From Sipunculus nudus (taxonomy: Eukaryota > Annelida > Sipuncula > Golfingiida > Sipunculidae), in assembly GCA_026874595.1 (NCBI GenBank), contig CM049318.1, positions 46,730,456-46,794,455 on the forward strand: 64,000 nt of DNA. The letters run 5' to 3'. Below are positions 32,156 through 43,469 of this stretch, in pieces. The position numbers were made by a program, and so were the translations under genes. The notes beneath the pieces were generated by a model. It was given only the letters and a program-made list of their open reading frames with translations. It did no database searches and was not told the DNA's origin. Numbering within the stretch: the first letter of the stretch is position 1; each line of letters opens with the position of its first letter.

Positions 32156-35100
32156 TTTTTAGCGAACCTGTGAGCTTATGCGATGGTGTGGCGGCGTCCG
32201 TCGTCTGTACGTTAACCTATACTATCTTAAAAACGGCAAGAGTTAGCATCACAAAATTTTATGCAAAAAATTAGTCATCTGAAAACTCTATCAAATTTTG
32301 CTTATTTTTTGGCTAACTGCATTTTCTTAGATTTAATAGGGAAAAAGCTAAAAATGCTTTAAAAATCTTCTTCTCCGAAACTGTTCAGCCAAATTGTCCA
32401 ATAGTTCACAGAAATGATCCCTGGAACAATCTTTCTCAAGTTTGTTCGAATGGTTTAAGTTCGGTGATTTTTGGCCGAGTTACAGATAGTTGAACTTAGT
32501 CATCTGTCCAAAAAAGCATACTAAAATTACAATCTTAGAAACGGCTGGAGCTATCATCACCAAATATTATGCTAATGTTGGTCACATGAGTCATATCTGA
32601 AATTGAGGTATTTGTGGCGCCACCTGCATCGGCCTTTTTTTGTACGGGGGTCATCAGTGCCCATATCATACTGACAGCTACGAAAAAAAAATTTCTTCTC
32701 TGAAACCATATGGCCAAATTGTTTAATATCGCACAGAAACGATCCTAGGGTAGTGCTTTCTTAAGTTTGTTCAAATGGCCTCAGTTCAGTGACTTTTGGC
32801 TGAGTTATGGGAAGCTGAATTTAGTCATATGCCATAACAGCCCATTTTAGCTCAGTGGCTACAAAGATCTTCTTCTCAAAAACCACTGGGCCAAATTCTT
32901 AAATCTCAAACATTAATTATCCTTAGATGTTGATGATTCAAATTTGTTCAAATGGTTTTGGTTCAGTGATAATTGGCTGAGTTATGGGAAGCTTAACTTA
33001 GCCATTTTGTTTTATTTTCCCATATGAGTTATAAACCTGCAAAACGTTTTTTGACCGAGTCCACTGAGGCCAATTTGTTTAATATTTTACAAGAATAATC
33101 CCCTGAATAATTCTTATAATAAATAATTGTCTTTTATGGTTCCAAAGAATGAATTTTGGCTGAATAATAAAGATTGAATTGAGTCATTTTACCATATATG
33201 TTAGCTGTGTGAAGCAGATACATCTAGCCTGGAACCAGTTTATCAGCATCCGTTACATTATGCCTCCAGACATTTAGATTTCAGGTTATCTTTGGTTAAT
33301 ATTGACAAGAATGTTTTTTAAAACTTTTTAAAAATGTAGATTTATGATTTTAGATATTCCTCATGCCAGGCAATGTTTACAATCACAGGTATACGTTAAC
33401 TCATACTATTGGATTGACTGGAGCTACCATCATGAAATTTAATGCAAAAAAATTAGCCATCTGAAAAAAATCTGCATTTTCTCAGATTTTATAGAGAAAA
33501 AGCTAAAAAACCTTAAAAAATCTTCTCCTCCGAAACGGTCAAGCCAATTCGTTCAATATTTCACAGAAATAATCTTTTATACCATCTCTCTCAAGTTTGT
33601 TCAAATGGTTCAAGTTAAGTGAATTTTTGCCGAATTACAGGAAGCTGAACCTAGTCATCTGTCCGAAAAAGCATACTAAAATGACAATCTCAGAAACGGC
33701 CGGAGCTATCATCACCAAATTTTCTGCCAGTGTTGGTCACATGAGCCATATATGAAATTCAGGTATTGGTGGTCACCTGCATTGATTTTTTTTTGTACGG
33801 GGGTCATTGGTCATCTGTACATTAACCCATAATTTCTCAGAATAGCAGGAAATACCATCCCCAGATTTTATGCAATAATCTGTCATATATCAAATGTTGT
33901 GGGATTAAGCTTAAAAAAACTGCATCTTTTATTATTCTAGATATTTTGATAAAAAGTTTATGAATATGTCAGCTTGAAAAAATGCATTTTAGCCAGTCTT
34001 TCAGCATGTGTAAACAGATTTGCTTCAGGCTAAGGTTGTGTCTGTATATTTAAATAGGTTAAGAAACTGCCAACTCTATCAGATTTGGCAATAGATCAAG
34101 AGTTTATTCAGTGCAGCCAGATATAGGTCAAGAGTTCAGTCAGTGCAGCCAAGCACAAGGCATGTGATCCCCTCATGGGTGACATGTGAACACCTCATGG
34201 GCACCATGTGATCACCTCATGGGTGTCATGCCTCTCAGGGCTGCATGTGGAAGCAATCTCTTTATAGCTTTGGCAGACTGCCAACTGTATCAGATTAGCA
34301 TCAGGTCAAGAGTTCACTCAGTGCAGCCAGGTACAGGTCAAAAGTTCACCCAGTCTAGCCAGGTGCAGGTCATGAGTTCACTCAGTGCAGTAGCCTGAGC
34401 AAGCAAATTTGTCACAGTTCACTTGGGGCAACTGCCTTTCTCACCTAAGCGTGGTCAGCCCAATGCATCAGACTTAAGGTAAGTTTGATGTATTGGCCTG
34501 ATATTTTGACCTGTCTATGTGTCTTTGATGGCTTTCTCGTTCACAAGACTGGTGTCACCAGCTACAGTGACTTTTGCACAGTGTGTGACTTTTGTGCCTG
34601 CTTATTTCTATAGAGAAATTTGATATATCATCCTGAAATTATACCTATTGAATAGCTTTGTCGTATACAAGACTGGTGGTGCCACCTACAATAATTTTTG
34701 CACAGTGTGTGTCCCTGCTTATTTCTCAGGAGGGGTTTGATATATCAGTCTGAACTTGGGCATATGTATATCTATCTGATAGCTTCGTTGTATACAAGAC
34801 TGGTGGTGCCAGCTACAATCATTTTTAGCTCAGCTGACTGTAAGTCAACTGAGGTGTAGGAATGGCGCTTTGTCTGTCTGATATCCGGCCATCCGTTAGC
34901 AGGGCACAAATCGTAACAGCTGGTCCTAGAAACTTCTAAGTGATAATCCAGAGAGGTCAATAAAAAATCTCCTTGGAAACCTGAAATCAGGTCACTGCGA
35001 CCTATATCCTTTGAGCTACGGGGCTTGAAAGTACCCCCCAGAATAGTAAGAAATTTGATACAAAACCTCCAATATCTTGATAATTAATGCATGGTTTGTC

Positions 35101-35759
35101 ATGAATCTTGCCTTGAATATTGAGCATGACTAGTTTTGTCAGTTCCTGAAACGTTGTGGCGACACCTGTATTTTTTTCTATTTTAACGAATATTTTTCTA
35201 TTTATTTACTAAAAATAAACTGGCTTCAAACTTGATTTAATAATGACCAACCACATAAGTAAATTCATTTTGATTACCAGGGTCCAGCGATCTAAGTTGA
35301 AGGTCACAGGAGCCACATCTTTAAAAAGATTGTGGATGCACTGTAAATCAAACTTTTCATCCTGAACTTTCCAACATTCACACATGGCTTATCTGTTCAA
35401 AGGTCACTTTTTAAAAGATTGTTACAGTAATCCTAATGCTGCAAGTTCAAGGATATTAAGTTCTAAGAATTTTTGGTCACAAGGTCATTGGTTAAGGTCA
35501 CATGACTGTCATTCTGAAAAATTTCTTTAAAAATATCATTATAGACAAATTAGCTGAGCGTTGAGACCCATGGGTCCCTAGTTGTGTTGTGTGAACCCAT
35601 GCCAGAATTTCAGCAGTGATGTTTGTGTAATTGTTTCTTATTCAAAATGTTTAGTACCTGCATTGTTCATATACATGAGAAGTAATGGTCCAGCATTGAA
35701 GCATTATACCTGGTGTATTTCCCAATGCACAGGTTCGCATTAGGCCTGTAGGCCTTGTT
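32156..35759 (+). mobile_element. Element A, complete copy (A2) carrying a nested B
   Basis: The 5' end is a T-run followed by AGCGAACCTGTGAGCTTATG and GGCGGCGTCCGTCGTCTG. The 3' end is GCACAGGTTCGCATTA, GGCCTGTAGGCC, TTGTT (35725-35759). It is collinear with A1 but lacks about 650 bp (A1 19800-20455) and about 460 bp (A1 21765-22228, in the nested B). These two deletions account for the 1.1-kb difference in length. Flanks outside both ends differ from those of A1. The nested B is at 34827-35590. Confidence 0.85.
34827..35590 (+). mobile_element. Element B nested in A2, internally deleted
   Basis: It starts AATCATTTTT then AGCTCAGCTGACTGTAAGTC. It ends AATTAGCTGAGCGTTGA, GACCCATGGGTCC, CTAGTTGTG, so the 3' subterminal repeat is intact, unlike in the copy in A1. 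It sits at exactly the same position inside A as that copy. Confidence 0.8.
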
Positions 35760-36120
35760 GAATTTAAAACTTATATTTCTGGGGTTTTTTTCTATTATCT
35801 GTGGGAAAATACTACATTGGCGAGCGGTTGCCAGCTTGTAAATCTAAATTAATTACGAGGAGTGATTCGTACCTGCATTCTTGGCAAAAGTTGTATTTTA
35901 AAATTAAAAAAAAAATGAACTGCCACACAAAGTAATTAAGCAGATAAATTGAAGAGTGAAGATGATGAAGACCATCCACTCAAGAAGGTCCAGATTCCTG
36001 GACATACTGAGTTCTGTGTGCCTAATCGACACATGTGACACTCCTGCGTACAAAAAACCAGGGCCTGCCTAACACGAATCAGAATGTCAACAGCGTACAA
36101 TAAAAGAGACACCTGTAACA
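35760..36120 (-). repeat. Candidate 3' LTR of the gypsy element
   Basis: On the minus strand a purine tract (AGGAGGGGGAG, complement of 36121-36131) is followed by TGTTACAGGTGTCTC, the layout expected of a polypurine tract and the start of a 3' LTR. I could not find a matching 5' LTR near 40930-41400, so the boundary at the low-coordinate side is unknown. Confidence 0.35.
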
Positions 36121-36253
36121 CTCCCCCTCCTGTAAGAAAAAAGAAAGTTTTCTAAAAAAAACTTTCTTTTTGCGATCACAATCACGAAATTTTTACGATA
36201 TTTCAAAAATCATCTTATTTACAACATAACATGAACATCTCGTTTACAACATT

Positions 36254-36919
36254 TCATAAACATCTCGATAAGCAATCAGGAAGAACATTGTCTTTCCCAA
36301 TAATATGTCTGATTTCAAGATTGTAATCCTGTAAAAACAAATTCCATCTAAACAATCTTTGATTTTTACACTTCAACTTGTTCATGAACGTGAGGGTATT
36401 GTGATCACTAAAAACAATGATAGGCTTGACTGATGAAGTAACATAAACTTCAAAATGTTGAAATGCCAAAATCAAAGCCAAACATTCTTTTTCAATAGTG
36501 GAGTAGTTTTTCTGGTTTGCATTAAACTTTCTTGAAAAAGAATAAATTCGACGATCTGTGCCATCACTGCGTTCTTGTAACAACACAGCACCAGCAGCAG
36601 TATCACTAGCATCTACAGCTAACTTAAAAGATACAGAAAAGTCTGAAGCTGCTAAAACTGGTGAACTTTGCAGAATTGCTTTCAAATTCTGAAATGTATT
36701 TTCACACTGAACATTCCATACAAACTTTTGTTTCTTCTTTAACAAATTAGTGAAAGGTTCAGCTACAGCAGAAAAATTTGGACAAAACTTCCTGTAGTAT
36801 CCAACCATACCAAGAAAACGCATTATTTGCTTTTTGTTTTCTGGTCTAGGAAATGCATAAATAGCACTTATTTTAGCATCAACATGTTTTGCTTGACCCT
36901 GCCCTACAATATGACCCAA
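36254..36919 (-). pseudogene. Gypsy RT end and RNase H
   Basis: This is the longest intact stretch of the element, 221 codons. It opens with the end of the RT (GHIVGQGQAKHVDAKI), the FLGMVGYYRKFCPNF connection, then RNase H-type motifs (LAVDASDTAAGAVL, YSTIEKECLAL, FSDHNTL) and ends DNVLPDCLSR. It is separated by a frameshift from the RT catalytic part at 36967-37341. Confidence 0.9.
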
Positions 36920-36966
36920 AAATGTTACTTATGCATGACAAAACTCAGATTTGACTAAGTTGACGG

Positions 36967-37405
36967 TCAGATGTGCTTCGTTGAGTCTACTCTAGAGGTC
37001 GCAAAGAATTTGCGGATGTTTTTCCCAGGTGTCGCTGCACACGATAAGGTCATCAATATATGCGTCGCAGCCCTGAATACAACCATATGGATGAGGCGCC
37101 GGAATGTGGCTGGCGAGTTGTTCATACTAAACGGCATAACTTTATATTGGTACAGTCTTTGCGGCGTCACAAATGTGGACAATTCTTTCGCTCGTTCCGT
37201 CAGTGGAACTTGCCAGAATCCTTTTAGAAAGTCAGACTTGGAGACATATCTGGAGCCACCGATTATATCAATACAATCATCGATCCTCGGAATCGGGAAC
37301 GTGTCAGTCTTGGTGAGTTCAGTTTTCGACAATTTGTCCACATACGGTAACTTCCATCAGGTTTGGGCACAAGAATACATGGTGAACTCCAGTTACTGTT
37401 ACTAG
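36967..37405 (-). pseudogene. Gypsy reverse transcriptase, catalytic part
   Basis: It contains FPIPRIDDCIDIIGGSRYVS, LKGFWQVPLTERAKE and MPFSMNNSPATF, then a frameshift just before the catalytic YIDD (37060-37049). It belongs to the same element as the RNase H frame downstream. Confidence 0.88.
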
Positions 37406-37794
37406 GTTCAATAAAATCATTGTCCAGAAAATATTGAACCTGATCTTGTAGATTCTTTTGCTTTTCTGGATTCAGTCTGTAAGGATGCTGCTTGACTGCG
37501 CTTGCCTAGCCAACATCGACGTCATGGCACAATATGTTAGTTCGCGTTGGAATGTCGCTAAAATAATGTTCATAATTCTGCAGAACGTTCTTGAAGTCTT
37601 GTTGTTGTTGTGCGGTAAGGTGTGACAGTTTTGCATCCAGGTTGTTAAGCACGTCTGAGTTTTTTAGTGGTACTGTTCAACACTGAATGTCTACATCACA
37701 CTTACAATCAGTACCTACTTTAACTTGGTCAGGGTCAGTTTTTACACAATTAACAGCATTTACATTATGTACAACATCTGATGTGCTATTTCTG

Positions 37795-38560
37795 TCATAA
37801 TATGGTTTTAACATGTTCACAAGGCACAGTTGTTTTTCTTTCTGGTGTTAACAGTATGTAATTTAGATCACTGACTTTCCTGTCAACAATGTAAGGACCA
37901 AAATACCTAGCTTGCGGAGGTCTGCCTGGGATATGTAGTAAAGCAGGGACTTTATCACCAGGCTCAAACGTCCTACTTACAGTGTGCTTGTCATACTTAG
38001 TTTTGATTTTACTTTGTGCACTTTGTAGTTTAGTGCGAAGGTCTGAGACATACTGCACTTAACTATGAAAATCAGGATTTTCACACAGGAGTTTTTCTTT
38101 GAGCAGTTTTAATGGACCGCGAGCTGAGTGTCCAAAAACTAGTTCAAAGGTACTGAAACCCAAGGACTCTTGAAGTTATTCTTTGACAGCAAACAGCAAT
38201 TCCTTCATCCCAGTTGTTCTGTGTGTCATAACAATAAGTCCTTATCATGTTTTTTTATATCTGGTGAAAACGCTCGAGGGAGCCCTGATTTTCAGGATGG
38301 TATGGCGAAGAGCTGTACTGTTTTATACCTAGCTCAAGCATAACTTGCTGGAATAAGCCAGACATAAAATTAGACCCTTGATCAGACTGTCCTGAGGTTT
38401 GGCCAATGGAGTGTGTTCTAACTTTCTGCTAAGTTTTCTTTATACCTAAATGGCCAGACAAAGAAGCCTAATGTGCCATGCCTAGAATTTCATTGCGATA
38501 ACTTTTGGGCACTACTATTCCATGTTTGATGGCCCACTCTTCATCAGCGCATACATCAGG
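37795..38560 (-). pseudogene. Gypsy integrase, core deleted
   Basis: In order on the minus strand it has a zinc-binding-type segment (AHxASLSGHLGIKK, about 38480-38430), a fragment of the catalytic core (SDQGSNFMSG, about 38400-38366), YHPENQGSLERF (about 38300) and a C-terminal module with FEPGDKV and ARYFGPYIV. The region between the zinc-binding segment and SDQGSN is missing, and several stops interrupt it. It lies upstream of the RT. Confidence 0.82.
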
Positions 38561-38826
38561 TGGTCGCCATTTACGCATAAGCACTCCATTTTTAACATCG
38601 ACTCAAACTGGGTTCTGTGACAGTTCTTCTTTAGAAACTGCCCTGGGAAACAAACATAAAGTTTCAGGGTCCTCATATGCTGTTCCGCGATAAGTTCTGA
38701 CCTTGAAAATGCCGCATCCTGTACGGGCGAGTCGTTAGATGAGTCACTAGTGACTCCCAGAGTGTTATTATCTGGACCATTATCCTCATGTGTGTTTTTC
38801 TTGACCATACATCTAGTTACAGCACA

Positions 38827-39153
38827 TTAAGGATACAAACCAGGAATTTCCTGATTTTCAGGATCGATGTTCTGATCAAGTGACGGCTGTTCTGTCACTA
38901 TTGGTACAGGCTGTACTTTGTCACCTGCAACATCATTGCCTAGTAGCAACTGAATTCCCTTAAAGGGTAAAGTAGTTCTTATACCCACAGGAATATTCTC
39001 AGAAATCAAATCTGACTTTAAATGTATACTGTGAAGCGGAACTGAAGTGTACTTGTCCAAAAAACACACCATTAACAAGTGTGCACAAGTAAAGGACCTA
39101 TTAGAAAATGGCAAAGTGTGTGCTAACATGAAAGTTTGGCCTGTGTCCCTCAA
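38827..39153 (-). pseudogene. Gypsy aspartic protease region
   Basis: The frame starts at RDTGQTFMLAHTLPF, which matches the DTGA-type active site with the alanine replaced by Gln. It continues with VPLHSIHLKSDLI and LLGNDVAGDKV, both typical of the protease of this gypsy lineage. It is 109 codons long. Confidence 0.75.
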
Positions 39154-40925
39154 AATTATAATGGGGTAGAATCTGAAAAATCACTTGAAAGTGATACAAA
39201 ACCATCATGTATGAATGGCTCAATAGCTCCATTTCAGAGTCAGGAGAGGAATATACTACCTCAGTTTCATCAAACAAAGAACTGACACTGATAGTGTCAG
39301 TCATAAATTCTTTTTCAGAGTCACAAAAGGAATCTACATCCTTATTACAATCAAACTCCTCATGGGAGTCAACAGAGGTATTTTCCTCAACAGAAACAAA
39401 CTTCTGTTTGTCATGAGAGGACCTGGCCTCATTGGAAATACTCTCGCAAGAGACATAAAAGGACTTTAGTGGATACTCCTCGCAGGAGTCTTGAAAGGAC
39501 CTGGGCTTATTAAATTCCTTGCAGAAATCAAATGAGCTTTTTACCCCGCAAGCTACGGATTTTTCTTTGGAGTCAGACGGCACGTTGGCCTCCGTAGCGT
39601 TAAACTCTTTGTTAGAGTCAAGAAGGGAGTTGTACCCCTCGTTTACATAAAAAGAGCTTGGCTATTGTACTTTGCTATGCATAGATTTTGAAATAAAACC
39701 AGAAGGTTTGCTCTTTTGTTTATTTGCAAGTTTCCGGAAGTCAGATATCAGGTGACCTTCCTTTTTGCAGTAATTACAGATTTTCTTTGAAAATGACTGG
39801 TCTTTGTTGGACTCGGACACAGTGGACGTGGACTGAGGGGTAGTTATGGACTTTGTTGAACTATCAGGATTACTAGTACTGGGTGACTGCGGTTTAAACT
39901 TTTTTGACCATACTGATTTACATTCTTGTTTGTGAAGAACTAGTTTGATTTGCTAGTAAAGACATTTTATGTGTTAATGAATAATCATCAGCTAATTGAG
40001 CAGCAATGTCAAGTGTTCAGGACTTTTCTCATCCAGAAAAGTATTAACAATTGCGTTAATGCAGCGCTAAAATTCTTCAAGCAAAATCAACTGGCGCAAA
40101 TTGTCATAATCTTTCATTACATTTTTAGAGCTACACGGGCGATCAAACAACTGCTCTTTTGTTCTAGCAAATTCTACTTATCTGTTCCTTGCGCTTTTCC
40201 CAATTTCTGAATTTCTTGCGGTAAGCCTCCGGAACTAACTCATAACCTTTTAAGATTAGCAGTTTAACCTGGTCTTAGTAAGCAGCGGCTTCTAATAAAA
40301 GCTCTGTATAAAGTTCTCTGGCCTTGCCAGTGAATACACTTTGTAATAGCAGTCCAATTTCCTTAGGCTATTTTAAATTACCGCTACCTTCCCAAAGTGT
40401 AAGGAATATTTATCAACCACGATTTCTTAAAAAGATGGGACAAGTCTAATGTGTTTAGAAACAACAAAGCTGTGAGTTGGGGCAGCACGTAGACCATGTT
40501 CTAGTTTAAGTCTGTCTAATTCCAGTCGTTTTAACTCAATTTCGTTTTCTTTTTCTAGTCTTTCTCTTTCTAACCGTTCATTTTCTTCCCTCTCTTCTCT
40601 TTGTTTTTCTAATTCTATCTCTTCTCTTTGTTTTATTAATTCTCATTGTTCAAATGCTAGTTCATGTTGCATTTCGAACTTTTTAAATTCTAACTGCACA
40701 GCAAGGCTGTTATTTTTTTATGTTTCCACTTCACTCTCTTCGATTAAACCTTTGCTAAATAGATCTTGCATGAATTTAGCAATGATATAAGGCTTTCTAA
40801 AAGCTTTTTTTCACACCTAGCCTTAAGTGTTGTCCCAAACGCAACAACTCATCTTTTGTCAACTGTTCAAGTTGATCAGGGTCGAGATCTACAGCAAATG
40901 TCTCAGGTTTAAATTTGCCATGTTA
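39101..40925 (-). pseudogene. Gypsy gag region
   Basis: It starts near 40921 (frame slip after the first codons) with a segment reading DLDPDQLEQLTKDELLRLGQ. A Glu/Arg/Lys-rich segment (about 40680-40520) follows, then a zinc knuckle CNYCKKEGHLISDF at 39785-39731 whose last cysteine is replaced by Phe, then a Ser/Glu-rich tail at 39583-39101. It is broken by several stops. Confidence 0.75.
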
Positions 40926-40930
40926 AGATG

Positions 40931-41440
40931 TTAAAACAATAACAAAAAAAAACAAAGAAATCAGTGTTTTTTTGTTAACAAACAACTATAATTTATTCTT
41001 AAAACAAACCTAACATTACAATACACTAAATCAATACAATGACACAATATAACAACAGTATAACAGTAAATCAATACAATAACACAGTAGGCCTATAATA
41101 AATAAAGTGTACAGAGTGTCCGGATCCTAGGCTTTTCTTGATACCAGCACTGTCACAGCTCAACAATTCCTTTAAAACATATAATCCAGATGAACAGTTC
41201 ACGTAAATCTTCTCAGAGAATAATAGTCCAATACAATCCCGAAATCAATCTGTTGTAATCCAAAGGTGAAGTCCCAAAGACAAACAGAAGACTGCGCGTG
41301 ATTTTTGATCTGTCACGGCCGGGGGCCTGGCGATAAGCAGAATCCCACCTGTGCTGTTTCAACAAGCGCTCCCGGTCATGGACTAAAGAGGTCGCGCGCA
41401 CACCGTTATACGAACGTTAACGCTGATATACCACAAGTAG
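40931..41440. other. Upstream flank of the gypsy element
   Basis: This is where a 5' LTR should be. The stretch is rich in ACAATA-type repeats (40930-41090) but matches nothing in 35760-36120 by eye. No gene recognised. Confidence 0.35.
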
Positions 41441-42276
41441 CATTGCGCACATGCACCGGAAATTTAGCGGACGAGCTAGAACTATTTCTATCTGAACGAG
41501 CAGAGGCACAAGACCCACCCGCAGATAGATAAGGATAACGCTTGCGTGATTTGAAACTTGCAAGAAGCATTCCTACCAGCAGACGAGGCTAATTACCTCC
41601 GGGACTGAGTAGAAAACAAAATTCAAATAAGACACTCGCAGGGTTCATCCGCCGTTTCCGTTAAGCCGCTCTGGTGGCATAACCTAACCATGCTGAAAAC
41701 GAAGATCAGACGCACGTGCTACTCAAAGTGTACGCAAAGGGCCTAAGATCAAACTTACTTGCAAATAAACTGATTGCGGAGGGACGCCCGGATACACTGG
41801 AGATGGCATTCAGCCTGGAAACATCGTATGGCGCGGGGGAGGTGGCATATGCCTGGCTAGGCAGGGATGAGGAGCCTATGGACGTTTCCGTGGTCAACAC
41901 GCCGGCAGCAGCGGTAAGTAGCCACACTTTGCTTGATCGCCTGACGGCACTAGAACAATCGTCTGACAAATTACATGTCAACACCCCGCAACATCCCTCA
42001 AACTTCCCTCAAGTAGTCGCGCCCATCTCTTATTCACGCAATGTATCACATTCTCGTTTCTCCCGACACCCTAATCAGTCCCCTGTCTGGACCCCGAATG
42101 GGCAATCTATTTGTTTTGAATGCAACAAGCCTTGCCACTTAGCATGCGACTATCGTGTCCGTCTGGCTTGTACTAGGTCCGATACACAACCCAGGAACCC
42201 TCCGACCACCATTGGCAACCCCCCCTCGCGCCATGCAAAACAAAGAAACATTACAACGGCAGAGCGGCTCCAATAG
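41441..42276 (+). pseudogene. Gag remnant of a second retroelement
   Basis: The frame at 41716-42276 (187 codons) reads LLKVYAKGLRSNLLANKLIA and RPDTLEMAFSLETSYGAGEV, followed by a Pro/Ser-rich stretch and a CCHC-like knuckle CFECNKPCHLACDYR. Compared with the standard C-x2-C-x4-H-x4-C, the final Cys is Tyr and two neighbouring residues have become Cys. The upstream 41441-41715 has similar composition with stops. GC and CpG content are higher than in the neighbours, suggesting a younger arrival. The gag is on the + strand, opposite to the gypsy element beside it. Confidence 0.65.
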
Positions 42277-42384
42277 CCGCTACTTACTCTTCTGATAAAT
42301 TTATATAGTCTAATCTATCCCCAACCAACCCCTTCTCTGATATAAACGAATAATATCTCACAAGTTAATTCGAATAGTTCTAGT

Positions 42385-42620
42385 TCGAAGATTTTTGGCC
42401 AAGTTACAGGAGGTTGAACTTAGTCATCTGTCCAAAAAAGCACACTAAAATTTCAATCTCAGAAACGGCTGGAGCTATCATCACCAAATGTTATGCCAAT
42501 GTTTGTCACATATGTCATATCCGAAAGTGAGTTATTGGTAGCGCCACCTACATTGATCTGTTTTTTACAAGCGAAAATGTAATTTTAGACTCTTCTAGCT
42601 TGTCAATATTGGTCCACTCT
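42385..42620 (+). mobile_element. Element A fragment
   Basis: GGCCAAGTTACAGGAGGTTG, CATCTGTCCAAAAAAGCACA, GGCTGGAGCTATCATCACC and a decayed box GGTAGCGCCACCTACATTG match the A core. Neither terminus is present. Confidence 0.8.
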
Positions 42621-43460
42621 TCACTAACTATGGATCATTTTCTTCCTCTTTTTCTTCTTTATGACATGTTCTAGTAATCTGTCTTCCAGTCTGGTTCAGA
42701 GGTTTTCCGGCAAGCGCGTGACCTCTGGTCGTCTTGTTTTTTTTTCAGCAAATATTTTTTTTTTCTAAATTGTGACAACAATAAGCACCATTTCTTCTCA
42801 GTTAACAAGGTTTGGCCATTATATGTGTATATGCACACCTGAAAGTCTTCACACACATATATTCATTTCTGTTGTACCAACGGTGAGTATAGAGCAACAT
42901 CCATTTAGATACTGCATGACTTTATTTTGTTTCAAGATACATGTATATGGCAACATTGTTTTTTTTTTTTTTTTTGGGGGGGGGGGGGGTGTCCCCTGCT
43001 CTGCGTGTGTGGAGAGGGGGTAAATATATGCAATAAAAATTGAGCATCATCAATTTTGTCCACTGCATAAATCACTACATTATAATGATCCTTTAAAGGA
43101 ATGAAACATCTTTACTGCCAACATAGCATGTCAAAAATACATATTTCTGAACTTCTGAGTTGCTGATTTTTTACTGTTTATTTAATTTCCCATTTTGTGT
43201 TAACCCAACCTGGTCATTTGTGTAAATCACTCAACTTATCGTTATTGTATCTTTCAAAATTAACAAGAGTTAAATTAATCTATTGATAATTTTTAAGGAA
43301 GCGAGGCGTATGAAACCCCCTCACCTCCCCATTTACCATGGCACGCTCAATAGTTATAAAACAAGCATTAGTGCTGCTTTTAGAGTTGAGGAAGAAATAT
43401 CATATATGATTATTGCTTGTGTATAAAATCCTTTGATATAAAATATATTCCCATGTAATT
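42621..43460. other. Unassigned sequence with a T/G homopolymer junction
   Basis: A long T-run passes straight into a G-run at about 42958-42989. No gene or known repeat recognised. Confidence 0.4.
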
Positions 43461-43469
43461 TCAAGACTC

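Larger units (their letters stand above)
36121..40930 (-). mobile_element. Ty3/gypsy retrotransposon with Gmr1-like domain order, degraded
   Basis: Read on the minus strand, the domain order is gag, protease, integrase, reverse transcriptase, RNase H. Gag starts near 40921 and has a charged coiled-coil-like segment and a zinc knuckle at 39785-39731. Protease-type sequence with RDTGQ and LLGNDVAGD is at 39153-38827. Integrase is at about 38560-37795. Reverse transcriptase (YIDD at 37060-37049) and RNase H (FSDHNTL; last frame 36919-36254) follow. Integrase upstream of reverse transcriptase is the Gmr1 arrangement, the reverse of ordinary gypsy elements. Frameshifts, in-frame stops and an integrase-core deletion show it is dead. 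Confidence 0.88.

Noticed and set aside
18083-35759. Segmental duplication of the 18-23 kb and 32-36 kb regions
   Set aside because: Homology ends exactly at the element A termini and the flanks are different, so two insertions explain it.
37795-38058. Separate integrase-bearing element or host gene
   Set aside because: Its position and orientation fit the Gmr1-type order of the same gypsy element, so a second element is not required.
39207-39416. + strand frame of 69 codons
   Set aside because: It is the antisense shadow of the gypsy gag Ser/Glu-rich region.
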